Assembly: GCA_021202715.1 (NCBI GenBank)
Contig: JAJQCL010000051.1
Coordinates: 355 to 13,872, forward strand
Length of the DNA: 13,518 nucleotides
Reading direction: 5' to 3'
DNA from: Lachnospiraceae bacterium
GTDB lineage: Bacteria > Bacillota > Clostridia > Lachnospirales > Lachnospiraceae
The translations under genes were made by a program, and so were the position numbers. The notes under the pieces were generated by a model. It was not told where the DNA came from, did not search any database, and saw nothing but the letters and a program-made list of their open reading frames with translations. Within the stretch, counting starts at the first letter, position 1; each line of letters begins with the position of its first letter. Shown piece after piece: positions 1 to 6,220 of the stretch.

Positions 1-1513
1 TCCTGATCCACACAACTACACCGACAAGAAGCAGACCCACCGGAAGGATAACCATCGTCACGGCTCGCAAAATGCTGCCGGCCGAGCTCGAGACAACCAG
101 AGTGGCCTCCGTCATATCCTTGCTGGAGATGGAAATAGTGCTCTCGTGCTCACACATCCAGCTAACTGAATTCAGGAACAGGTCCGCGTTGCCCACGCTG
201 AAGCTGCTGAGGATGGAGTCATCCAGGATATACTCGGAGGAAATCACCACCAGTTTGGTGGAGGTATCATCGTCGATCTCCTCTTCGGCTGACACGGCCA
301 GCGTGAAGGAGCCCTCCTCGTCGCCGTCCTCTTTTTCCATCGTAGACAGCGAGCCGCTGCTGATATCCTTGGCATAGGCATTTTCCGAGGTCGTCAGCAG
401 ATCCGTCAGCGAGACACTGGAGCGAAGATCATCCGAGGTCACAATGCCCTGTGCCTGCAGCACCAGAATGGACAGATTTTCCTCGGAAATCGGGCTGGTG
501 ATGTCGCTGGAGCTGCTGACCGTGGGGATCAGCATGTAAGGATACTGATAATACATACTCGTATCGCTCTCCATCACCAGCGTGCCGGTCAGGCTGATGC
601 CATAATAGCTGAGAATTTCTGCGAAATTTGTCAGTTCTTCATCCGGGGAAAGGACCGGGATATAGAGCACCGAGCCCCCCTCCTGCATATAGGTCAGGAT
701 CAGGTCTTTCTCGTCATCCGAAAGATCCTGCGTCGGCTGATTGATCAGGATGGCATTGGCATCCTCCGGAATCTCTCCCTCCGTCAGAAGGTTCAGATCG
801 ACCGTCTCGATGTTCATCTTGTTGATCTGCGAGGTGATGTCGTCAGAGAGCTCCTCCTCCCCGTGCCCGGACAGCGTATACATGATCGGCAGCGTATCCG
901 ACGCCACATAATCGATAGCGCTGGTGATCTGGCTCTCCCCGTCAAAGGAGGTGGTCGCGCTGTATTCACCGGTCGTGTAGTAGGTGTAATAATCGATCTC
1001 GCTCTCGTAAATATCGCTGTAATCCACCAGCGTCGACCGCTTCTCGCTGACAACGATCAGGCTGTTGCTGGTCGCCGAGGAAGCGTCATACTCCGCCGCG
1101 AAGGAAGGATTCTCCGCCGTATCGATATATTTTACGGAAATATGATCCGACAGGTCCACATAGCGGTTCAGCAGCTCAGACACCACGCTGTCTGCGGAGC
1201 TCTCATCGATCAGCACATAGATGGTGACGTCCAGATCCAGCGAATCCACCACCTGCTCTGTCGTATCACCCAGAGAATAGACGCTGCTGCTGCTGGTATC
1301 AATACTGATGTATTTGCTCGGCAGCTGTTCCACCAGGAGGTTGACGACCACCAGGATCGCCAGCACCACCACGGCCACCACCGTGTTGTAGCCGCCGTAG
1401 CGCACACGGTTGGACTTCAGATTGATATGGGGCCTTCCGATTTTAAATCTGCCCGGCTTTTTTGTCTGCGCCGCCGCATTGACTTCTTTCTTTTTCCCAA
1501 TTCCTATCTTCAT
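1..1513 (-). CDS. GldG-like ABC transporter auxiliary membrane protein (3' end cut by window edge)
   Basis: The reading frame is open from an ATG at 1513 to the left edge, giving 504 residues with no stop. An AGGAGGTG ribosome binding site at 1518-1525 fixes the start and overlaps the stop of the upstream permease gene. The N-terminus is basic and cytoplasmic (about 1-40), followed by one transmembrane helix (about 41-62). A long, acidic, Ser/Thr-rich domain that should lie outside the membrane carries the family hallmarks YSLGDTTEQVV soon after the helix and SGHGEEEL in the middle. A second hydrophobic helix (about 485-504) begins at the edge, so probably only a few residues are missing. The architecture is that of the GldG / 'ABC-type uncharacterised transport system' family, which partners a GldF-like permease. 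The substrate is unknown. The family call is firm; a role in gliding is not implied. Confidence 0.85.
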   Translation of the reverse strand, partial: MKIGIGKKKEVNAAAQTKKPGRFKIGRPHINLKSNRVRYGGYNTVVAVVVLAILVVVNLLVEQLPSKYISIDTSSSSVYSLGDTTEQVVDSLDLDVTIYVLIDESSADSVVSELLNRYVDLSDHISVKYIDTAENPSFAAEYDASSATSNSLIVVSEKRSTLVDYSDIYESEIDYYTYYTTGEYSATTSFDGESQITSAIDYVASDTLPIMYTLSGHGEEELSDDITSQINKMNIETVDLNLLTEGEIPEDANAILINQPTQDLSDDEKDLILTYMQEGGSVLYIPVLSPDEELTNFAEILSYYGISLTGTLVMESDTSMYYQYPYMLIPTVSSSSDITSPISEENLSILVLQAQGIVTSDDLRSSVSLTDLLTTSENAYAKDISSGSLSTMEKEDGDEEGSFTLAVSAEEEIDDDTSTKLVVISSEYILDDSILSSFSVGNADLFLNSVSWMCEHESTISISSKDMTEATLVVSSSAGSILRAVTMVILPVGLLLVGVVVWIR

Positions 1514-1523
1514 CACGCACCTC

Positions 1524-2228
1524 CTAATTCCATCTTCTCTTCTGGACGGACTGCACCGTCAGAAATACAAAAAATCCGGCCACAGAGGCAAAGAATACGT
1601 ACGAAGGTACGTCGATCAGGTTCTGTGTGAAGTTATAAAGCCGGTCAGAGAAGGAAAATTCCGTCAGTACATTCGCGATCGCATCAATGGGGATCATCGA
1701 GGCGATGGAGCTGATCAGATACAGGATCAGGAGAACGCCGAAGGTACCGACGCAGGCCAGGACCGGGCTCTCTGTCGAAGCAGAGATATACATGCCGATC
1801 GCCAGAAAGGCGCTGCCCGCCAGGAAGAACGCCAGCAGCATCCCGTAGTCTCCTGCCAGATAGACCGTGCCGAACAGGGTCAGCACCGCCGGTCCCAGCG
1901 CGCTGATGGCACAGACGATACCGTAGACGGCAACCATCGCCAGGTATTTGCCCATGACAATCTGCATCACCGTCACCGGAGCCGTCAGCAACAGCTGATC
2001 GGTCTTCTGTCTTCTCTCATCAGCAAACACACGCATGGTAAGAATCGGCACTGCGATCATATAGACGAAGTTCAGGCTGTAGAGAGTATAGGCAAAATGC
2101 GGATATCCCTGCGTCACATTGTAGGCGACAAAATACAGCCCCTCAAAAAACAGGATGAACGCCATGAATAGATATCCTGTCATGGATGTAAAATAGCTCT
2201 TAAATTCTCTCTTGAAAATCGCAATCAT
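1524..2228 (-). CDS. GldF-like ABC-2 type transporter permease
   Basis: This 234-residue integral membrane protein has about six predicted helices (roughly 18-37, 51-66, 94-116, 125-149, 155-178 and 208-226). Between the second and third helices lies the sequence ADERRQKTDQLLLTAPV, typical of ABC-2/GldF permeases, where an acidic-basic 'EER' stretch precedes a conserved 'LLT-P-V'. Its length matches GldF-like permeases, which are shorter than most ABC-2 exporters. The ATG at 2228 lies 2 bp after the stop of the ATPase gene, with a GGAGG about 13 bases upstream inside that gene, so translation is probably coupled. The GldG-like gene starts 10 bp beyond its stop. The three genes most likely form one membrane complex in which this is the channel subunit. 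The transported substrate cannot be deduced. Confidence 0.88.
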   Translation of the reverse strand: MIAIFKREFKSYFTSMTGYLFMAFILFFEGLYFVAYNVTQGYPHFAYTLYSLNFVYMIAVPILTMRVFADERRQKTDQLLLTAPVTVMQIVMGKYLAMVAVYGIVCAISALGPAVLTLFGTVYLAGDYGMLLAFFLAGSAFLAIGMYISASTESPVLACVGTFGVLLILYLISSIASMIPIDAIANVLTEFSFSDRLYNFTQNLIDVPSYVFFASVAGFFVFLTVQSVQKRRWN

Positions 2229-2230
2229 GA

Positions 2231-3220
2231 CTACTCGGCAACCTCCTCTCCCGTGCTCTCAGGCTGCGACTCCGCCCCGGCAGACTCCGTCTCATCTGTC
2301 AGCTCCAGGAACAGTTCTTCGAGGCTGACCCGCTCCTGATTCATCTTCAGCAGCGGATGATGCTCTCTGGCCAGCGTATAGAAGACTTCCTCGCGGACAT
2401 CGGCGCCGGCCTCTTCGGTAATGATGGCTTTCACGGCGTCCTTTTCCCGGCTTTTCTGCATTTCCACAGACTGCACACCGGGAATTTCCCGCAGGAGTAC
2501 CTCGACCTCCGCACGGTTTCCGCGCACTTCCAGCTCCAGAGAGCTGGCCGTCTGCTGCTGCTTCATCAGGTTCTCCGGCGTGTCGCTGGCGACCAGACGC
2601 CCGTTGGAGATGATCATGATATAATTACAGACCGCGCTGATCTCCTGCATGATATGAGAACTCAGAATGACCGTGTGATCCTTCGCCAGCTTGCGGATCA
2701 GCTCACGGATTTCGATGATTTGCTTGGGATCCAGACCCACGGTCGGCTCATCCAGGATGATGATGGGCGGCATGCCCAGGATCGCCTGTGCCAGACCGAC
2801 TCTCTGACGATAGCCCTTGGAAAGGTTACGGATGATTCGGTCCTTCACGCCCTCAATCCCCGTCTTGACCATGGCCTCTTCCACCGCCTGGGCGCGCTCT
2901 GCTTTGGGAATTTTCTTCAGCTCCGCACAGAATTTCAGATAACCGATCACGGTCATATCCATGTACAGAGGCGGCTGCTCCGGCAGATAGCCGATACAGG
3001 ACCGGGCCTCCTCCGGCTCCTCGAGAATATCATGCCCGTTGATGAGAACCTGGCCGTCCGTCAGACCCAGATACCCCGTCATGATATTCATGGTCGTGGA
3101 TTTCCCGGCTCCGTTTGGCCCAAGAAATCCGTAAATCTGTCCATCCTTGACAGTGAAGCTCAGATTGTCCACCGCCAGATGCTCGCCGTATTTCTTGGTG
3201 AGATTTTTGACTTCTATCAT
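2231..3220 (-). CDS. ABC transporter ATP-binding protein (GldA/CcmA-type)
   Basis: This is the ATPase of the exporter, 329 residues from the ATG at 3220. Visible motifs: Walker A GPNGAGKST (34-42), a Q-loop in YLPEQPPLY, a signature of the LSKGYRQR form common in this subfamily, Walker B IIILDEP followed by TVGLDP, and the switch histidine in LSSHIMQE. After the nucleotide-binding domain (about 1-225) comes a C-terminal extension of about 100 residues ending in an acidic, disordered-looking tail. A TTG two codons upstream (3226) would lengthen the frame, but AGGAAGG at 3227-3233 directly abuts that TTG and sits 6 bases from the ATG, so the ATG is the real start. The gene is first in an operon with the GldF- and GldG-like genes, about 200 bp after dapB and beyond a terminator. 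Confidence 0.92.
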   Translation of the reverse strand: MIEVKNLTKKYGEHLAVDNLSFTVKDGQIYGFLGPNGAGKSTTMNIMTGYLGLTDGQVLINGHDILEEPEEARSCIGYLPEQPPLYMDMTVIGYLKFCAELKKIPKAERAQAVEEAMVKTGIEGVKDRIIRNLSKGYRQRVGLAQAILGMPPIIILDEPTVGLDPKQIIEIRELIRKLAKDHTVILSSHIMQEISAVCNYIMIISNGRLVASDTPENLMKQQQTASSLELEVRGNRAEVEVLLREIPGVQSVEMQKSREKDAVKAIITEEAGADVREEVFYTLAREHHPLLKMNQERVSLEELFLELTDETESAGAESQPESTGEEVAE

Positions 3221-3245
3221 ATCCAACCTTCCTTTCTCTGCCCTG

Positions 3246-3282
3246 AATGATCGTCTGCGCGGATGCCTCCCCGCTGATCATT
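3246..3282 (-). repeat. Inverted repeat in the leader of the ABC exporter operon
   Basis: AATGATC (3246-3252) and GATCATT (3276-3282) are a perfect 7-bp inverted repeat. Inside it GCGG (3259-3262) can pair with CCGC (3271-3274) around an 8-base loop. It lies 26 to 62 bases upstream of the ATPase start, in the likely 5' leader. It could be an RNA hairpin or a site for a dimeric regulator; the sequence alone does not decide. On the plus strand it is followed by TTTCGTTTT, which resembles a terminator tail, but no plus-strand gene reads toward it. Confidence 0.5.
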
Positions 3283-3302
3283 TTCGTTTTACACAAACTC
3301 CT

Positions 3303-3358
3303 GTAAAGAAAACACAAAGCAGATATATCCGCACTATAGGATATACCTGCTTTGTGTT
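3303..3358 (-). terminator. Rho-independent terminator after dapAB
   Basis: AACACAAAGCAG (3311-3322) pairs with CTGCTTTGTGTT (3347-3358), and TATATCC (3324-3330) pairs with GGATATA (3339-3345) around the 8-base loop 3331-3338. The only mismatch in 20 positions, A3323 against C3346, becomes a G-U wobble in minus-strand RNA, so the stem is complete only in that transcript. On the minus strand the stem is followed by TTCTTTAC, a U-rich tail. It starts about 65 bases after the dapB stop and should end the dapA-dapB transcript before the ABC operon. Confidence 0.82.
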
Positions 3359-3369
3359 CGTTTTGTCAT
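3340..3369 (-). promoter_or_regulatory. Possible promoter for the ABC exporter operon, inside the dapB terminator
   Basis: On the minus strand ATGACA (3364-3369, 5 of 6 to the -35 consensus) is followed after 18 bases by TATATC (3340-3345, 4 of 6 to the -10 consensus). Transcription would begin in or just past the terminator loop, so the full terminator stem could not form in that RNA. No better candidate was seen between the terminator and the ATPase start; TTTACA at 3302-3307 lacks a suitable -10. This is a tentative call. Confidence 0.25.
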
Positions 3370-3384
3370 AAGATTATGTTTTAT

Positions 3385-3405
3385 CTGTGAACCACGACGT
3401 CACAG
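3385..3405. repeat. Short inverted repeat downstream of dapB
   Basis: CTGTGA (3385-3390) and TCACAG (3400-3405) form a perfect 6-bp inverted repeat around 9 bases. It lies between the dapB stop and the terminator, so in minus-strand RNA it would be an additional hairpin in the 3' untranslated region. No U-tract follows it. Its role is unknown. Confidence 0.4.
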
Positions 3406-3423
3406 TTCTGCCGGACGCTCCCG

Positions 3424-4179
3424 TTATCCGATCACGTCCTGCATGTTGTAATAGCCCGCCGGCCTCCCGGCCAAAAACTTCGCCCCGGCCAGCGCCCCCT
3501 TGGCAAAAATCGCCCGGGAGTAGGCCGTGTGCTGAATCGTAATGACTTCGTCGGTCCCGGCAAAGATCACATCGTGCTCGCCGACGATGCTGCCGCCCCG
3601 GACCGCCGAGAAACCGATCTCCTTCTTCTCGCGCTTCTTCCGCTCCTGCGAGCGGTCGAACTTGTACGCATACGGCTCCTCCAGAGACTCGTTGATGGCA
3701 TCCGCCAGCGCGATGGCCGTACCGCTGGGCGCATCGACCTTGCGGTTGTGGTGCTTATCCACGATCTCAATGTCAAACCCTTCCTCCGCCAGGATCGGAG
3801 CCACCATCTTCAGCACCTTGAACAGCGTGTTGATGCCCAGAGACATATTGGCGGACTTCAGGACTGCCACCTCATGGCTGGTCTCCTCCACGGCCGCAAT
3901 CTGCGTCTCCGAGAGGCCGGTGCTGCAAAGCACACCGGGAATCCTGCGTTCCTTCATATAAGCAAGGAGAGCATCCAGGGCCTTCGCCGAGGAGAAGTCG
4001 ACAATCACATCCGCTTCCACATCACAGTCAGCGGGTCTTGCAAAGACCGGATAGTCATTTTTCTGCTCCGTATTGATATCGATCCCGGCCACCACCGTAA
4101 GCTCCGGGTCCTCCGCCGCCAGCTGCGTGACGACCTGCCCCATGACTCCGTTACAGCCGTGAAGAATCATTCGTACCAT
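3424..4179 (-). CDS. dapB: 4-hydroxy-tetrahydrodipicolinate reductase
   Basis: DapB reduces the DapA product 4-hydroxy-tetrahydrodipicolinate to tetrahydrodipicolinate with NAD(P)H, in the cytosolic diaminopimelate/lysine pathway. The 251-residue protein shows an N-terminal Rossmann nucleotide-binding loop HGCNGVMG (7-14), the VDFSS strand (60-64) and CSTG (85-88) at the cofactor site. The family signature HHNRKVDAPSGTA (143-155) contains the catalytic His143 and Lys147 and the substrate-binding Gly-Thr pair. The length is normal for Gram-positive DapB, slightly shorter than the E. coli enzyme. The ATG at 4179 has AGGAGG 9 bases upstream. It starts 13 bp after the dapA stop, so the two genes are co-transcribed, and a strong terminator follows. 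Identification is secure. Confidence 0.97.
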   Translation of the reverse strand: MVRMILHGCNGVMGQVVTQLAAEDPELTVVAGIDINTEQKNDYPVFARPADCDVEADVIVDFSSAKALDALLAYMKERRIPGVLCSTGLSETQIAAVEETSHEVAVLKSANMSLGINTLFKVLKMVAPILAEEGFDIEIVDKHHNRKVDAPSGTAIALADAINESLEEPYAYKFDRSQERKKREKKEIGFSAVRGGSIVGEHDVIFAGTDEVITIQHTAYSRAIFAKGALAGAKFLAGRPAGYYNMQDVIG

Positions 4180-4192
4180 CGTGCTCTTCCTC

Positions 4193-5080
4193 CTATTTCA
4201 GCAGGCCCATGTCCGTCATGGCCGCCCGCAGCTTCTCCAGGTTCTCCGGCGCGATCTCGCTGAGCGGACGGCGCAGCGGGCCGACCTCCATGCCCATAAG
4301 ATTCATGGCCGCTTTCACCGGGATGGGATTCACCTCACAGAAGAGAGCCTTTGTCAGAGGCATCGAATCCAGCTGGAACTGTCTCGCCTTCGCTACATTT
4401 CCATCCAGGAAATCACGCACCATGTTGTGCGTCTCCTCCGGCATCACATTGGAGAGGACGGAGATCACGCCCTTGCCGCCCAGCGACAGGCTGGGAAGCA
4501 CCTCATCGTCATTGCCCGAATAGATATCCAGGCAGCCGTCCGCCAGATGAGCCATCATCGCCGTCTGGCTCAGATTGCCCACCGCGTCCTTGATGCCCAC
4601 CACATTGGGATTCTTCTTCGCGATGGCCACCGCCGTCTCCGGCAGGATATTGCAGCCGGTGCGGCTGGGTACGTTATACATAATAATAGGGAGATTCACG
4701 GACTCAGCAATCATGCTGTAGTGCTCGATCAGCCCCTTCTGCGTCGCCTTATTATAATAGGGCGTCACGATCAGCAGCGCATCCGCCCCGTCCTTCTCCG
4801 CGTCCCGGGACATCTCGATCGCTGTCTCCGTGCAGTTGGAACCGGTCCCGGCGATCACCGGAACCCGGCCCGCCGTATGCTGCACACAGTAGCGGATGAC
4901 CTCTTTGTGCTCGTCCATCGTCAGCGTCGCGCTCTCGCCCGTCGTCCCGCAGATGATGATTGCGTCGGTTTTATGTTCAATCTGAAAATCGATCAGCTCG
5001 CCCAGCTTCTCATAATTCACGCTTCCGTCCGCATGGAACGGAGTGATAATCGCTACGCCAGCCCCCTCAAAAACAGCCAT
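4193..5080 (-). CDS. dapA: 4-hydroxy-tetrahydrodipicolinate synthase
   Basis: DapA condenses pyruvate with aspartate semialdehyde, the committed step toward diaminopimelate (peptidoglycan) and lysine. The 295-residue protein is a full-length class I aldolase-type TIM barrel. Residues matching known active-site positions are visible: TTGES (46-50) with the paired threonines, Tyr109 in TPYYN, Tyr135 in YNVPSRTG, Arg140, and the Schiff-base Lys164 in VGIKDAVGN. The ATG at 5080 has GGAGGG about 8 bases upstream. It is first in the dapA-dapB operon. The leader from the predicted promoter is only about 30 bases, too short for a lysine riboswitch, so any lysine control would act by enzyme feedback or a protein regulator. 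Identification is secure. Confidence 0.97.
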   Translation of the reverse strand: MAVFEGAGVAIITPFHADGSVNYEKLGELIDFQIEHKTDAIIICGTTGESATLTMDEHKEVIRYCVQHTAGRVPVIAGTGSNCTETAIEMSRDAEKDGADALLIVTPYYNKATQKGLIEHYSMIAESVNLPIIMYNVPSRTGCNILPETAVAIAKKNPNVVGIKDAVGNLSQTAMMAHLADGCLDIYSGNDDEVLPSLSLGGKGVISVLSNVMPEETHNMVRDFLDGNVAKARQFQLDSMPLTKALFCEVNPIPVKAAMNLMGMEVGPLRRPLSEIAPENLEKLRAAMTDMGLLK

Positions 5081-5116
5081 CTTAATGCCCTCCTTCTGAT
5101 CCTCGTTTGAAAAACG

Positions 5117-5145
5117 ATTTTATCATCAAAATGCAGGGTTGTCAA
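5117..5145 (-). promoter_or_regulatory. Sigma-A type promoter of dapA-dapB
   Basis: On the minus strand a perfect TTGACA (5140-5145) is followed after exactly 17 bases by TAAAAT (5117-5122, 5 of 6 to TATAAT). Transcription should start near 5110, giving a leader of about 30 bases before the dapA ATG. It lies 86 bases past the SSB-like gene's stop, so dapAB need not depend on read-through from that gene. Confidence 0.82.
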
Positions 5146-5202
5146 CCGAGGGAAGGGGCCATTTGCGCGAACCACGCACCACCTGCTGCCGCTCTCTCAT
5201 CC

Positions 5203-5218
5203 GCCGTCGGCGAACGGC
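5203..5218 (-). repeat. Short inverted repeat just past the SSB-like gene
   Basis: GCCGT (5203-5207) and ACGGC (5214-5218) can form a 5-bp GC stem starting 13 bases after the SSB-like gene's stop at 5232. No U-run follows on the minus strand, so it does not qualify as an intrinsic terminator by sequence. Some read-through into dapAB is possible. Confidence 0.35.
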
Positions 5219-5231
5219 CTGGAAGCATGTT

Positions 5232-5858
5232 CTACTCCATGCATTCCAGCTTGCTGACGGACACCTCGTAGGCGATGCGCTTCTCCGCCTCGGCTTCTTC
5301 CGTTTTCTTCGTATATTCCCGGCTCTGAACGCGCCCCCAGATGCGCAGGCGGCTCCCCACCTGAAACCCGGCCGCATAACGAGCGTTCCGCCCCCAGGCG
5401 ATGCAGGGTATGTAATCCGATTTTCCATAGGGGCGGTTCACCGCCAGCAGCAGATCCGCGATCTCCCGCCCCAGCGGCGTCTTCCGGTACACCGGCTCCT
5501 TGCACAGATAACCGTCCAGAAAGATTTGGTTCGTCCGTGTGTAGTCGGAACAGTCGTCCGGGAAATGGATTTCCCGGGCAAAAACCGACAGCACCAGACG
5601 GTTCCGGTTGCCCTCGTGGCGGTTGAAGGAGCGGAACTGGCCGCTGGCCTCGAGGATCCCGCCCCGGTAATCCCGGTTGACATCCATCAGCCGCTCGGAG
5701 ACCATCAGCGGAATCTCATCCACCTGGTCGCTGAGCCGGTTCACCAACAGGGTCGTGAGATAGAACCCTTCCCCGAACACCTCATGACTGAAGGTAAAAT
5801 TCTCCGCCACCTCGCCGATCACATTCACCTTGTTATTTTCCAGCATTTTCTCTGACAT
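5232..5858 (-). CDS. Single-stranded DNA-binding protein paralogue with tandem OB folds
   Basis: This is a 208-residue protein from the ATG at 5858, chosen because AGGAGG lies 10 bases upstream. The frame can be read 29 codons further upstream, but that extension is basic, low-complexity and unlike an OB fold. Residues about 110-205 match the SSB OB fold: GREIADLLLAVNRPYG, then SDYIPCIAWGRNARY, then GSRLRIWGRVQSREY, ending in the strand AYEVSVSKLE. Residues about 9-97 look like a second, degenerate OB fold (KVNVIGEV, ILEASGQFR, LVLSVFAREI). The protein ends LECME and lacks the flexible acidic tip (DDDIPF-like) through which housekeeping SSB recruits partners, so it is probably an accessory SSB rather than the replicative one. 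It precedes dapAB, which has its own promoter, so a functional link is doubtful. SSB-like family is likely; the role is unknown. Confidence 0.8.
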   Translation of the reverse strand: MSEKMLENNKVNVIGEVAENFTFSHEVFGEGFYLTTLLVNRLSDQVDEIPLMVSERLMDVNRDYRGGILEASGQFRSFNRHEGNRNRLVLSVFAREIHFPDDCSDYTRTNQIFLDGYLCKEPVYRKTPLGREIADLLLAVNRPYGKSDYIPCIAWGRNARYAAGFQVGSRLRIWGRVQSREYTKKTEEAEAEKRIAYEVSVSKLECME

Positions 5859-5889
5859 TGGTATCTTTCCTCCTGCTTTGTTCTGCGCT

Positions 5890-5940
5890 GCGGCGTCTGT
5901 CCCGCCGCGTTTCCCGCTTCTGTGCCCCCTCTCCGGGGGC
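5890..5940 (-). repeat. Two tandem GC hairpins in the leader of the SSB-like gene
   Basis: GCGGCG (5890-5895) pairs perfectly with CGCCGC (5903-5908) around 7 bases. GCCCCC (5924-5929) pairs perfectly with GGGGGC (5935-5940) around 5 bases. In minus-strand RNA the proximal hairpin ends about 15 bases upstream of the AGGAGG of the SSB-like gene. Neither hairpin is followed by a U-run, so they are not ordinary terminators. Confidence 0.55.
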
Positions 5941-6139
5941 TGCATTTAAATGTATTCCCGCAGACCGCCGGATATGCGAAGAATCCGTCGACGTGTTATC
6001 CGCTTTTCCCTTCCCGCTTTCTCTTCTGCGACAGACATGGTGTGCGCTCGACAAGCGAGAGGATGCAGCGAATCGCGAGTCTCAATCGCATGCATACGCA
6101 TATCATGTGTTCGATTCCGGACTTTTTGTCCCTGCATCA

Positions 6140-6168
6140 TTTACATTTCGGGCATTTTATATTAAGAT
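6140..6168 (+). promoter_or_regulatory. Probable promoter of the glycosyltransferase-yfhO-argH unit
   Basis: TTTACA (6140-6145, 5 of 6 to the -35 consensus) is followed after 17 bases by TAAGAT (6163-6168, 4 of 6, with the key T, A and final T kept). The surroundings are the most AT-rich part of the spacer. Transcription would start near 6175, about 46 bases before the ATG at 6221. Confidence 0.45.
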
Positions 6169-6220
6169 GGTCTGATGGTAAAAAACTTCAAGTTGCTTAC
6201 TGTCAGGATGGAGCTGTTTT

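Larger units (their letters stand above)
5859..6220. other. Gene-free divergent spacer between the SSB-like gene and the glycosyltransferase gene
   Basis: This 362-bp spacer separates two divergent genes. Small frames exist in it but are Arg/Ser-rich, lack convincing ribosome binding sites and resemble no protein known to me. The part next to the SSB-like gene holds two GC hairpins (5890-5908 and 5924-5940) and a 10-bp palindrome CATTTAAATG (5943-5952). The middle (6045-6118) is rich in short repeats of GCGA/ATCGC/GCAT type. The right end is AT-rich and carries the plausible plus-strand promoter. I found no convincing minus-strand promoter for the SSB-like gene; the best weak candidate is TATAAA at 6156-6161, which would give a leader of nearly 300 bases. 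Confidence 0.6.

Noticed and set aside
3221..3226. TTG start for the ABC ATPase
   Set aside because: The AGGAAGG directly abuts the TTG, leaving no spacing, while the ATG at 3220 has 6 bases.
3386..3404. TGTGA...TCACA resembling a CRP site
   Set aside because: The half-sites are 9 bases apart instead of 6, and the site lies in the 3' region of dapB, not at a promoter.
5081..5116. Lysine riboswitch upstream of dapA
   Set aside because: The predicted leader is about 30 bases, far shorter than the L-box element, and no matching structure was seen.
5859..5945. A 29-residue N-terminal extension of the SSB-like protein
   Set aside because: It overlaps the two leader hairpins, is basic and low-complexity, and the AGGAGG fits the ATG at 5858.
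6109..6118. GTTCGATTCC, which looks like a tRNA T-loop
   Set aside because: The flanking bases do not form a T-stem, and no anticodon arm, D-arm or acceptor stem can be built around it.
5833..6175. Several small open frames on both strands in the spacer upstream of the SSB-like gene
   Set aside because: They are Arg/Ser-rich, overlap each other and the hairpins, lack good ribosome binding sites, and look like GC-driven chance frames.
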